From the NCBI GenBank assembly GCA_025054935.1, contig JANWZD010000001.1, forward strand, positions 389,008 to 453,007: a stretch of DNA of 64,000 nt, written 5' to 3'. Shown in pieces: positions 7,569 to 15,311 of the stretch. This DNA comes from Dehalococcoidia bacterium (GTDB lineage: Bacteria; Chloroflexota; Dehalococcoidia; SpSt-223). The stretch's first letter is position 1, and each line of letters starts with the position of its first letter. The notes under the pieces were generated by a model that made no database searches, was not told where the DNA came from, and saw nothing but the letters and a program-made list of their open reading frames with translations. The position numbers and the translations under genes were made by a program.

Positions 7569-8792
7569 ATGGCGTGCGACCGCGCGCGCGCCTCGGCCTA
7601 CCGCGACGGCATGCTCTCGATGGCCGACGCGCGCGCGTTTGAGCGCCATCTCGCCGAATGTGCCGACTGCTGTCGGACCCTTGCGCTCTACCAGCGGATC
7701 GGCTCTGCGGTCCGCTCGCTCCCGGAGGTACCGCCTCCGCCGCAGCTGCGGCGGCGCATACTGGCGAAAACGGTGGGGCGCAAGACAGCAGGGAGACCCG
7801 TCTGGGGGGCTGTCGCCCTTGGCTTTGTGGGGGCGCTTGCAGTCGTGCTCCTTGTCGTGGGGGCAGGGCGCGCTTGGCTCAGCGAGAGCCAGGCAGTCCC
7901 TGCAGCGGTCGCTCCGCCTAGCAGTTCACTTGAGCCTCTCCTGCCGGCGACACCGACCGATACGGCCGCCGGCGGGAGCGCGCAGCCGACCTCGCCGCCG
8001 TTGACCGCAACTCCCACTGCCTCGCCAGCCCCGATGGTGCCCTCGCCGTCCGCGCCTCCACCGCCGACGCGCACGCCGTCGCCGCCGGCAGAATCCCCGA
8101 GAGCAGCCGAGGGGCGAGCGGCGCCGAGCACTCCTCCTGTCATCCCCTCGCCGCCTCCTCCCACTCCGACCGCTGCTCTTCCGACCACGCCGCCAGCGAC
8201 GGCGACGGCCGTTGCCTCTCCCGCTGCCTCACCGACCGGTCGGGCTATCGTCAGCGGGGTCGTCACGCCAGGAGGAAGCCCGACAGCAACGGCGCAGCCC
8301 GCAGACGCTGCAAGCCGCAACGTGGTCCGCGCTCCCCTCGTCACCCCGACGCCGGGGTGTCCCCCCATCGAAAGCCAGCTTGAGCAGGCCGCTCCCCCCA
8401 CTGTCTCGCTTCGGGGAGCGCTCGGCTGTCCCACGGGAGCAGCTGCCACTGTTGCGGGCCATGAGGGCGCCTTCGAGAACGGCGTGATGCTCCGCCGCGC
8501 TGACACCCGCCGGGTCTTCATCCTCGCCCCAGAACGATGGGCCACCTTCGTCGAAGGAGAAGAAGGGCGGACAACAGCAGCGCTTCGTCCCGGCGAGCCG
8601 GCGCCTCCGCTTCTCCAAGCCTACCGCCAGAACGCCGCCGCCCGTGACCTGCTCGGCGGGGCGACAGCAGAGCCGCGCGCCGTCCAATTGACGCTTCAGC
8701 CTTTCGAGCGCGGCTCGGTCCTCCTCGTCGACCGCCGCAGCGTGTATGTGCTGTATCACGACGGCCGCTGGGAGCTGCTCTCCCAGCGGTGA
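7569..8792 (+). CDS. Membrane anti-sigma factor with zinc-finger domain and Pro/Thr-rich outer part
   Basis: 407 aa, starting directly after the sigma-factor stop. N-terminal zinc-binding anti-sigma signature HLAECADCC (HxxxCxxC) at about residues 29-37. One membrane helix spans about residues 78-103 (VALGFVGALAVVLLVVGAG). A long Pro/Ser/Thr-rich stretch (about 115-270) probably spans the wall. The C-terminal globular part, about 100 residues, has two isolated Cys and the segment RRSVYVLYHDGRWELLSQR. The N-terminal part would hold the sigma factor at the inner membrane face until a signal arrives. The outer domain is not recognised. Confidence 0.88.
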   Translation: MACDRARASAYRDGMLSMADARAFERHLAECADCCRTLALYQRIGSAVRSLPEVPPPPQLRRRILAKTVGRKTAGRPVWGAVALGFVGALAVVLLVVGAGRAWLSESQAVPAAVAPPSSSLEPLLPATPTDTAAGGSAQPTSPPLTATPTASPAPMVPSPSAPPPPTRTPSPPAESPRAAEGRAAPSTPPVIPSPPPPTPTAALPTTPPATATAVASPAASPTGRAIVSGVVTPGGSPTATAQPADAASRNVVRAPLVTPTPGCPPIESQLEQAAPPTVSLRGALGCPTGAAATVAGHEGAFENGVMLRRADTRRVFILAPERWATFVEGEEGRTTAALRPGEPAPPLLQAYRQNAAARDLLGGATAEPRAVQLTLQPFERGSVLLVDRRSVYVLYHDGRWELLSQR

Positions 8793-8897
8793 CCTCGGCG
8801 CACCTGTCTCCCGCAATCGGCGGAGTCCCGGCGGCAGGCCTCCGCCCTCCCGCACTTACTCCTTGCATCGCGCCCGCTTGGTTGCTAGGGTACCAGT

Positions 8898-11375
8898 ATG
8901 GCGCCTCGCTCTCTACGCGTTCCCGCACTCGCTCGGAGTGCTGCGGCATTCCTCGTGCTTCTTGGAAGCCTTCTCTTCGACCCCGGCTCTCCCCCTTCGG
9001 CACACGCGGCGGCGCGCTACAGCGCAACCCCCGACGGCCGACTTGTCGGCCCAGACGGCAAGCCGTTTTTCATGCTCGGCTTCAACTACGAAGGCCCGCT
9101 CGACCGCGCCTGGAAGATGTGGGAAGACCGCAATTGGGACCCTGCCCGGATCGACGCCGATCTCGGCCGCGCGGCGCGGATCGGGCTGAACACCGTCCGG
9201 ATGTTCATTCAGGCGCCGCTGCCGCGGGAAATCGAGGCAGGCAACTTCAAGAAGCTCGACACCTTTCTCGACCTCGCGGCAAAGCACCGGCTTGCCGTTA
9301 TCGTCACGCTGTATGACTACAACGAGGACGACCTGACCAAAGTGGCGAGCGTTGCCCAGAAGATCGCGGAACGGTATCGAAATCGACCGGAGATCCTCGC
9401 CTACGACCTGAAAAACGAGCCCAAGTACGCCAACCTTGTGCTCGCTCGCTACCCTGCCGGGGTCACGCCGCCGCTCCTGACCGGAGCATTAATTGCCCAC
9501 TACGGGGAGCGGATGCCACTGGCCGAGGCCGACTCGTGGCGCGAAGGAGCCGGCAAAGCGCTTTCGCCGGCGCGGTTCACGCGCGAGCAGGTCTACTGGC
9601 AGGCCAATAACTACAAGCTGTACCTCGAATTCCTCGCCGACGCCGCGACGTGGACGGCGAAAGGCGAAGAGCGCTCCACCGGCGACTACCTCGACTCTCC
9701 TGAGTCGGGGAAGTGGAAGCCGTTTCTCGCCGCCTATTCCGCCACCCTTGCCGCGTGGCTCGCGCCGCAGATCGCGGCGATCCGGTCAGCCGACCCGACC
9801 CGCCTCGTGACGGTCGGCTATAACGACCCGATCCTGGCCAAGCTTCCCGCAAACGAGCCCCTCACTCTCCTCTCGATGCACCGCTACCCCGCAACGACCC
9901 TGAAAAGCGTTCGGGCAAACCTCCTCGTCCTAGAGAGCATGCGGCGCTCCTTTCCAGGACGTCCCATCGCGCTGACCGAGTTTGGATGGAGCACCGCGGA
10001 GGTGGACCCGCACGACTCGGCGGTGCTGGAGACAGCGACTTGGCTCTCTCTCTGGCACGCCGGCCATGCTGGGGGACTGAAATGGATGCTGGATGACCTC
10101 CCGCCGGTCGGCAACCCGAGAGAGGACCACTTCGGCTTCTTCCGCACCGACGGCACGCCGAAGCCGATCGTCACCGCGACCATGGCGCTTGCCGCCTATC
10201 TCCTGCGCGGGGAGCGGAAGCCTGGCGACCTTCTCCTCGAGGCTGAGGGCGCGGGACTGCGCTACCGCTATACCTCGGCGAACCTCGCCTTCTACGGCGG
10301 CAGGCAAGTCGGCGATCAGCGGCTCACCGCCAAGTCAGCGTCGACGACCCAAGTCTTTCTCGCATGGAACGACCATCTCCGAGGGCGGGTTACCGCGCCG
10401 ACCGACCTCGAGATCGCGGTCTCCCGCTTCACCGGGGCCCCTCTCGACCCCGCAGCAGTCGTCCAGCGCAGCGGCGCGCCGGTGAGCGCGCGGCGGCAGG
10501 GCGAACGGCTGCTCTTCAGCGCCGACCCGGGCGCGGAATTCCGGGTCCTGCCGCCGTTCGCTGGCCTCGAAAGCCGCATCCAGATCGTTTGGCCCCACGG
10601 CAACGCGCCGGTCACCCAAGCGTCGCGAGCGAATGTCGGTGTCTATCTCTTTGAGAAGGGGAGCAAGCGCATTGCCTGCCCCGCTGATCCGAATGCGGTC
10701 GTGCGGCTGTGGCGCTCGGTCAATGCCGGGATCGAAGAGCCGATCGCGACCGGAGTGCGCCGAACGGAGCGGGTCGGGGAGATGCTCTTCCCCAGCTGGG
10801 CGTTCAATGACATCGACGTCAGCCCTGCGCGCGACCCCGCGACGAAGATCTTCTTCCGAGTTTCGGTCGATGGCACGGCAGCGTCGAGCAATGTCTGGAG
10901 CCATGGCGCAGACGCGCGGACGATTTTTCCCCAGCCCGACGTGCCGACCGGCGCCGAGGGGATACCGTCGGCGGTCGACGCCAAGATCCAGATCGTCTGG
11001 CCGCACGGCAACGCCCCCGTCGCCGCGGCGACGAAAGCGAACATTGCGGCCTATCTCTTCCATCGCGGCACTGGGATGTCGGTTGGGCTGGACTGGAGCC
11101 CGACCGTCCGGCTGTGGCGAGCAGTCGGCTCCGCGTCTTTCGAGGCAGTGGCGACCGGCATTCGCACGACGCAGCAGGCCGGCGGGGTGACGTTTCCGGT
11201 CTGGGTATTCAATGATATCGATGTCAGCCCAGCACGAAATCCGTCGATCCCGGTCTACTTCCGCGTGACAGTTGACGGCGTCGACAGTCGGAGCAACATC
11301 TGGTCCCACGCCGCCGACGCCCGAACGATCTTTCCGCAGCCAGATATTCCCACCGACGTTCTGAACTGCGAGTGA
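8898..11375 (+). CDS. Secreted GH5-like glycosidase with two tandem C-terminal repeat domains
   Basis: 825 aa with a signal peptide (about residues 1-37, ending SAHAAA). The TIM-barrel part starts LVGPDGKPFFMLGFNYEG. It carries the fourth-strand acid motif YDLKNEP (about residue 173) and a seventh-strand nucleophile in ALTEFGWS, both typical of clan GH-A. Residues about 561-825 hold two copies, 136 codons apart, of a domain beginning IQIVWPHGNAPV and ending WSH-ADARTIFPQPD-PT. These copies resemble each other far more than anything else here and may bind a surface or polysaccharide. Substrate unknown. Confidence 0.8.
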   Translation: MAPRSLRVPALARSAAAFLVLLGSLLFDPGSPPSAHAAARYSATPDGRLVGPDGKPFFMLGFNYEGPLDRAWKMWEDRNWDPARIDADLGRAARIGLNTVRMFIQAPLPREIEAGNFKKLDTFLDLAAKHRLAVIVTLYDYNEDDLTKVASVAQKIAERYRNRPEILAYDLKNEPKYANLVLARYPAGVTPPLLTGALIAHYGERMPLAEADSWREGAGKALSPARFTREQVYWQANNYKLYLEFLADAATWTAKGEERSTGDYLDSPESGKWKPFLAAYSATLAAWLAPQIAAIRSADPTRLVTVGYNDPILAKLPANEPLTLLSMHRYPATTLKSVRANLLVLESMRRSFPGRPIALTEFGWSTAEVDPHDSAVLETATWLSLWHAGHAGGLKWMLDDLPPVGNPREDHFGFFRTDGTPKPIVTATMALAAYLLRGERKPGDLLLEAEGAGLRYRYTSANLAFYGGRQVGDQRLTAKSASTTQVFLAWNDHLRGRVTAPTDLEIAVSRFTGAPLDPAAVVQRSGAPVSARRQGERLLFSADPGAEFRVLPPFAGLESRIQIVWPHGNAPVTQASRANVGVYLFEKGSKRIACPADPNAVVRLWRSVNAGIEEPIATGVRRTERVGEMLFPSWAFNDIDVSPARDPATKIFFRVSVDGTAASSNVWSHGADARTIFPQPDVPTGAEGIPSAVDAKIQIVWPHGNAPVAAATKANIAAYLFHRGTGMSVGLDWSPTVRLWRAVGSASFEAVATGIRTTQQAGGVTFPVWVFNDIDVSPARNPSIPVYFRVTVDGVDSRSNIWSHAADARTIFPQPDIPTDVLNCE
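10578..11360 (+). repeat. Intragenic tandem duplication (two about 408-bp units)
   Basis: Unit 1 begins at 10578 and unit 2 at 10986. Both encode IQIVWPHGNAPV..., share FNDIDVSPAR and end with ARTIFPQPD. The copies have diverged at many third positions, so the duplication is not very recent. Confidence 0.85.
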
Positions 11376-12091
11376 GGCGCCGCTGCGGGGCCTCGCCGAA
11401 GATCGTCATGTCAGCTCCTTGCCGGCCGGACGGAGCGCGTCACGCCGCACTGCGCAGAACTCGGGCGCTCCGGCAGGACGATGGCGGCGTTCCTCGTGGG
11501 CACAACACTAGGGCTCCACGCACGCCGCTCAAGCAGGGGGCCTGTCGGCGCGAGCAGAGGCGAGGCAGAAGTCGCTCGGTGCGCCACGCGCATCCGCCCT
11601 GCGGCTGATGACGTTCCGCCCTCACCCGCCTGCGGCATGCTCGGGTATGGGAGGCGCGGCTCCCTGCTGGCGGCAGCGGAGAGAGCGGTGCCTGCCTGAG
11701 CCGGGCGCTTCAGTGACCGCCTCGGGTACAGCCGCGCCGTCGCCGCGCTCACCGCCTGCGCGAGCGCGCGACTTGGTGACCTCCTTCCTCAACCAGCACC
11801 CCGCTTGCGCGCGGACGCTCTCGCCATGCTGCCGTACTTGACGGGCGGTACAGGCCCACGCCATCCTAGAGCGGCGATCTCCTTCCCGGAGCGGAGTTCA
11901 GTTCGCGCGCATCGTCCATCGTCCGAAGACCGATGAGCGAGGCTGGCTCTAGGAAACTCCTGCGCCGTGCCGGAGGAGGCCGCGGTCGATTGCCGCAGTT
12001 GCGGAGAGCGCGTCCCCGCCCGGTTCCCGAGCGACGGAAGGTGCCATCGGCGCGCTCCCCAGCGCTTCATCATCTGAGGCGGACGAAGAGG
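11376..12091. other. 716-base stretch with no supportable gene
   Basis: Several short frames are open on both strands, but their translations are Arg/Pro/Ala-rich, overlap one another and have no ribosome sites. The frame of the following hydrolase is open from 11933 but starts properly at 12092. No hairpin-plus-T-tract, RNA or repeat recognised. It may be decayed coding sequence. Confidence 0.5.
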
Positions 12092-12841
12092 ATGCAGCGA
12101 CGGGTCATCATCGTTCTGGGCACGGCGACCCTCCTCTGCGGCGGAGTGGGGCTCGCGCTTCGCTTCGTTCTGCCCCCCGGCCCGATGCCGGAGGCGACCG
12201 CAGCGACCCGCTCCGATGAGCGCGTGCTCGTTCTCCGGAAAAGCTGGTGGGAATTCCAGCCGGCGGCGGGGAACCCGCGGGCAGGTCTCATCTTCTATCC
12301 CGGCGCCTTCGTTGACCCCGTCGCCTATGCGCCGGCAGCCCGCGCCCTTGCCGAGCGGGGCTACTTCGTCGCGCTCGTGCCAATGCCGCTCGGTATCCCG
12401 CTCCTCGGCGTCGACCGCGCTGCCGCCGTCATCGCCGCCAACCCCGCCGTTCCGGCATGGGCTGTCGGCGGCCATTCCCTCGGCGGCGTCGCAGCGTCTG
12501 CCTTCACCTTGCGCAATCCCGACCGCGTGGCGGGACTGGTGCTGTGGGCATCGTATCCCAATCAATCCGATGATCTCTCCCGGCTTCCGCTCGAAGTGGT
12601 CTCGGTGTATGGAGAGCTCGACCCGCTCAGCGCTCCGGAGCGTGTCCGTGCCTCACAGGCGCAGCTGCCGCCGACAACGCAGTTCGTCGAAATTCGGGGA
12701 GGCAATCACGCCCAGTTTGGGTGGTATGGGGAACAGTTCCGCGACCGGCCCGCGCTCATCAGCAGGGACGAGCAGCAGCGCCAGGCGATCGCTGCCACCG
12801 AACAAATGCTCAGCGCGCTAGCGCGCAGTCGCGGCCCTTAG
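12092..12841 (+). CDS. Membrane-anchored alpha/beta hydrolase
   Basis: 249 aa. One N-terminal membrane helix (RVIIVLGTATLLCGGVGLAL), then an alpha/beta-hydrolase fold. The nucleophile elbow is GGHSLGGVAAS, the acid is probably in VYGELDPL, and the histidine is in IRGGNHAQFGWYG, so the triad looks complete. The family (Abhydrolase_5 type) includes esterases and dienelactone-hydrolase relatives. Start ATG 12092 gives the signal anchor at once. Its 3' end overlaps the opposite-strand gene by four bases. Confidence 0.85.
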   Translation: MQRRVIIVLGTATLLCGGVGLALRFVLPPGPMPEATAATRSDERVLVLRKSWWEFQPAAGNPRAGLIFYPGAFVDPVAYAPAARALAERGYFVALVPMPLGIPLLGVDRAAAVIAANPAVPAWAVGGHSLGGVAASAFTLRNPDRVAGLVLWASYPNQSDDLSRLPLEVVSVYGELDPLSAPERVRASQAQLPPTTQFVEIRGGNHAQFGWYGEQFRDRPALISRDEQQRQAIAATEQMLSALARSRGP

Positions 12842-13107
12842 CGAGCGGCGATTGTTGGGCTCTCCGATGGGATCTCTTCCGGGAGCGCGCCCGCCGCAGA
12901 TTCGCCCTTCATCTCCTCAGCGAGATGGGCGAGATCATCGGCCGCCTGAAGAGCAGCCGCGATCACCGGGCGGAGGTCCGGAGAGAGCGTCTCGCTTTCC
13001 GCGATCAACTCGAGCGCGCCGACGATCACCGTCAGCCGGTTATTGATTCGATGCGCCGCCTGTGCGCCTGGAGGAATAGCGTTGTTCTCGTGCACAGGCC
13101 CCCTCAC
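12838..13107 (-). CDS. Stand-alone histidine-kinase DHp-like protein
   Basis: 89 aa. The segment AAHRINNRLTVIVGALELI resembles the H-box helix of histidine kinases (H-x-x-N-N-x-L-T-V-I). A second helix follows (PVIAAALQAADDLAHLAEEM), as in a dimerisation/phosphotransfer hairpin. There is no catalytic ATPase domain. The GTG at 13107 or 13095 could start it; the choice is not firm. It could act as a phosphotransfer or dimerisation module, or be a remnant of a kinase. Confidence 0.5.
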   Translation of the reverse strand: MRGPVHENNAIPPGAQAAHRINNRLTVIVGALELIAESETLSPDLRPVIAAALQAADDLAHLAEEMKGESAAGALPEEIPSESPTIAAR

Positions 13108-13152
13108 TATCGCTCATCCAGCAGCTGATCCGGCCACAGCTACCAGTACGAT

Positions 13153-13185
13153 ATATTACGTATCACTTATCGAGCAAGAGGTCAA
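13153..13185 (-). promoter_or_regulatory. AT-rich possible promoter of the DHp-like gene
   Basis: An unusually AT-rich island in this GC-rich window. On the minus strand TTGACC (13185-13180) is followed after 17 bases by TACGTA, with TAATAT just beyond. The -10 match is poor, so this is only suggestive. Confidence 0.3.
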
Positions 13186-13227
13186 TTTAATGGGGGAGGA
13201 TCATCCACTCGGAGGAGGAAAAGGGGG

Positions 13228-13299
13228 TGAGCCGGGTGGGATTCGAACCCACGACCAACGGATTAAAAGTCCGCGACTCTACCACTGAGCTACCGGCCC
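13228..13299 (-). tRNA. tRNA-Lys (anticodon TTT)
   Basis: On the minus strand: acceptor GGGCCGG/CCGGCTC, anticodon stem GCGGA/TCCGT, loop CTTTTAA (TTT), T arm GTGGG-TTCGAAT-CCCAC, discriminator A. CCA not encoded. Confidence 0.94.
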
Positions 13300-13396
13300 G
13301 CGCAGAGAAGTATACCGCCTCGCGGGACTGACGGCCCCACCGTAGGCCGACTTCGCCTCTGGCCTGCGCTTCCCTCTTCAGCTCTTCGCGCTCACG

Positions 13397-14368
13397 CTAG
13401 GCAAAACTCGGCCGCAGCCGCGCGCGCAGCGCTTCCCAGCGTTGGCGAGCGCTTTCGACGAGAAAGCCGGCCACCGTCGCGGCAAAGCCTGCGATGATGG
13501 CGGCGGCTTTCGCCGGCCCCGCAAGTGAGCGCGTCCGCGCGCCGTCGGCCAGCCCGCGGAGGACGCCAGCCGGCAGCACGCGCAACGTGTAGCTCCGTTC
13601 CTCCGACAGCCCGGCAGCCGCGCCAACTTCGCTCATCATCGACGCCTTCGAGACTCCCTCGAAGTAGCAGCGCGCAAGAAAGTAGCGGAAGCGCGTGCGC
13701 TGCGGCGGCACCGTATGGAAGATGACCGCACGAGGCTCGTAGAGAAAGACGCGGTCCGGCCAGCGTTGGGTCGCGCGGATAGCGAATTCGGTCTCCTCAC
13801 AGCCCATCGGACGTTGGGAGTTGCGGCCGATCCCGGTCCGGAAGCCGCCCGTTTCGAAGACCGCCTCCTTGCGGATGCACATCGCTCCGCCGAAGGGATT
13901 GCGCACGACGGCAGTCTGTTCGGGCAGGCCGCGGTAGCTGCACCCAACGACCCAGAAGAACTCTTCCGGAAACCACTGCGGCGGCGCAGCACTCCACCGG
14001 GGCTCAACCCGGCTCCCGACCCCGAGCACGCGCGGGTCGGTGAGGTGGCGGCTCATCTGCTCCAGCCAATCGGGAGCTGCGGTGGCGTCATCATCCAAAA
14101 ATGCGACGAGGTCAGAGCGCGCCGCCCGAACGCCGGTATTGCGCGCACCGGAAAGCCCTGCCGCTTCTTCATTCTCAATCACTCGAACGTCAGAAACCGC
14201 CGCGCGGAGCCGTTCCGCAAGGGCAGGATTGTGGTCGACGATAACGACGATCTCCTGAGGCGCCAGCGTCTGTCGCCGCACGGAGTCGATGGCCGCGAGC
14301 ATGTCGTTCCAGCGGGCCTCGGTATAGACGCAAAGGAGAACGGAGACGGGAAGTGCAGGAGAGGTCAT
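13397..14368 (-). CDS. Family 2 glycosyltransferase
   Basis: 323 aa GT-A fold enzyme. N-terminal nucleotide-sugar site VSVLLCVYTEARWNDMLAAI, then AFLDDDATAAPDWLEQM with the metal-binding DDD/DXD. GGFRTGIGRN and the ETEFAIR acceptor-side acid follow (about residue 190). A hydrophobic segment near the C-terminus (AAAIIAGFAATVAGFLV) may anchor it to the membrane. Its ATG overlaps the stop of the upstream polysaccharide deacetylase (ATGA), so the two are co-translated. Likely role: building a surface glycan. Confidence 0.9.
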   Translation of the reverse strand: MTSPALPVSVLLCVYTEARWNDMLAAIDSVRRQTLAPQEIVVIVDHNPALAERLRAAVSDVRVIENEEAAGLSGARNTGVRAARSDLVAFLDDDATAAPDWLEQMSRHLTDPRVLGVGSRVEPRWSAAPPQWFPEEFFWVVGCSYRGLPEQTAVVRNPFGGAMCIRKEAVFETGGFRTGIGRNSQRPMGCEETEFAIRATQRWPDRVFLYEPRAVIFHTVPPQRTRFRYFLARCYFEGVSKASMMSEVGAAAGLSEERSYTLRVLPAGVLRGLADGARTRSLAGPAKAAAIIAGFAATVAGFLVESARQRWEALRARLRPSFA

Positions 14369-15231
14369 GCATGTCCTTTCTGCTTCGTCCGCCGCACTAC
14401 CGGCATGATAACGCGTCGGAAGTGACGATAGAGAAGCGACCGCCAGAAGTCGACACTGCGCCAGTGGGCGTGCTCAGAAGCCTCGAGCAGACGCGCAAGC
14501 GCTGCGCCGCCAGTGTCGGGTCCGACCTTCAGCCGGCGGAGGGCAAACAGGTCGTCGGCCAGTCCGCTGACGCCGTATCGGACCGCGCAGGCAGAGGTGA
14601 AGCCGGCGCGACGGACAAGCCTGCGCAGGCTCGGGTCATACAATCCATAGGGGTAGGCGAAGGTCGCGCATTCCTTCCCGAGTCGGTCTTCGATCGTCGC
14701 TTTGCTCCAGCGAATTTCGGCAGCCGCCTGCGTGCGCGGCAGCGCATCGAGCCTCGGATGAGTGACAGTGTGCGCGCCACATTCGATGCCGGCTTGGGCG
14801 ATCTCGCGCACCTCCGCCCAGCTGAGCATCCGGCGGTCAGCCTCGCCCTCCGGAGCAAGCCACCGCGCCTGACCGCCGATGGCACCGGTGACGAGATAGA
14901 GCGTCGCCGTCAGCCCGTAGCGAGAGAGGACCGGCAGCGCGTACCGAGAGAAGTCGGCAAAGCCATCGTCGAACGTAATGACTACTGGTTTGGGAGGCAG
15001 CGCGCGCCCTCCCCGCCGCGAGCGGACGAGGTCCGACACGGTGACCGCCTGATAGCCCTGCGACGAGATGACCGCCATCTGCTCATTGAACCGGTCCGGC
15101 GAGACGACGAACGACCGGAAGGCTGGCGAACTCGACCGGTCGATGCTGTGATACATCAAGATAGGCACGCTTCTCGTCACGCAGCGGTCGCGCGCACCGT
15201 CCGGCTTGGGCCGGTCGACAGCCAGTGCCAT
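14365..15231 (-). CDS. Polysaccharide deacetylase (NodB homology, CE4)
   Basis: 288 aa from ATG 15231; in-frame codons reach 15282. The NodB domain shows VPILMYHSID, then the metal/catalytic motif ITFDDGFADF (TFDD) and the HTVTHPRLD motif (HxxxH) at about residue 180. A distal FAYPYGLYD motif follows. These metal-dependent enzymes remove N- or O-acetyl groups from extracellular polysaccharides. There is no obvious signal peptide, though the N-terminus is short before the domain. Overlaps the following glycosyltransferase by four bases, supporting joint work on a surface glycan. Confidence 0.9.
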   Translation of the reverse strand: MALAVDRPKPDGARDRCVTRSVPILMYHSIDRSSSPAFRSFVVSPDRFNEQMAVISSQGYQAVTVSDLVRSRRGGRALPPKPVVITFDDGFADFSRYALPVLSRYGLTATLYLVTGAIGGQARWLAPEGEADRRMLSWAEVREIAQAGIECGAHTVTHPRLDALPRTQAAAEIRWSKATIEDRLGKECATFAYPYGLYDPSLRRLVRRAGFTSACAVRYGVSGLADDLFALRRLKVGPDTGGAALARLLEASEHAHWRSVDFWRSLLYRHFRRVIMPVVRRTKQKGHA

Positions 15232-15311
15232 CCTCTTGCTCCCTCGCTTCCAACGATAGCGCTTGCCGCCTTCGGCCACCACCGTCCCGCCGGGTCGCCG
15301 GCGGGACAGCG

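Noticed and set aside
11411-11930. Overlapping short frames on both strands after the glycosidase
   Set aside because: They compete with each other, have no ribosome sites and have skewed composition; none is preferred.
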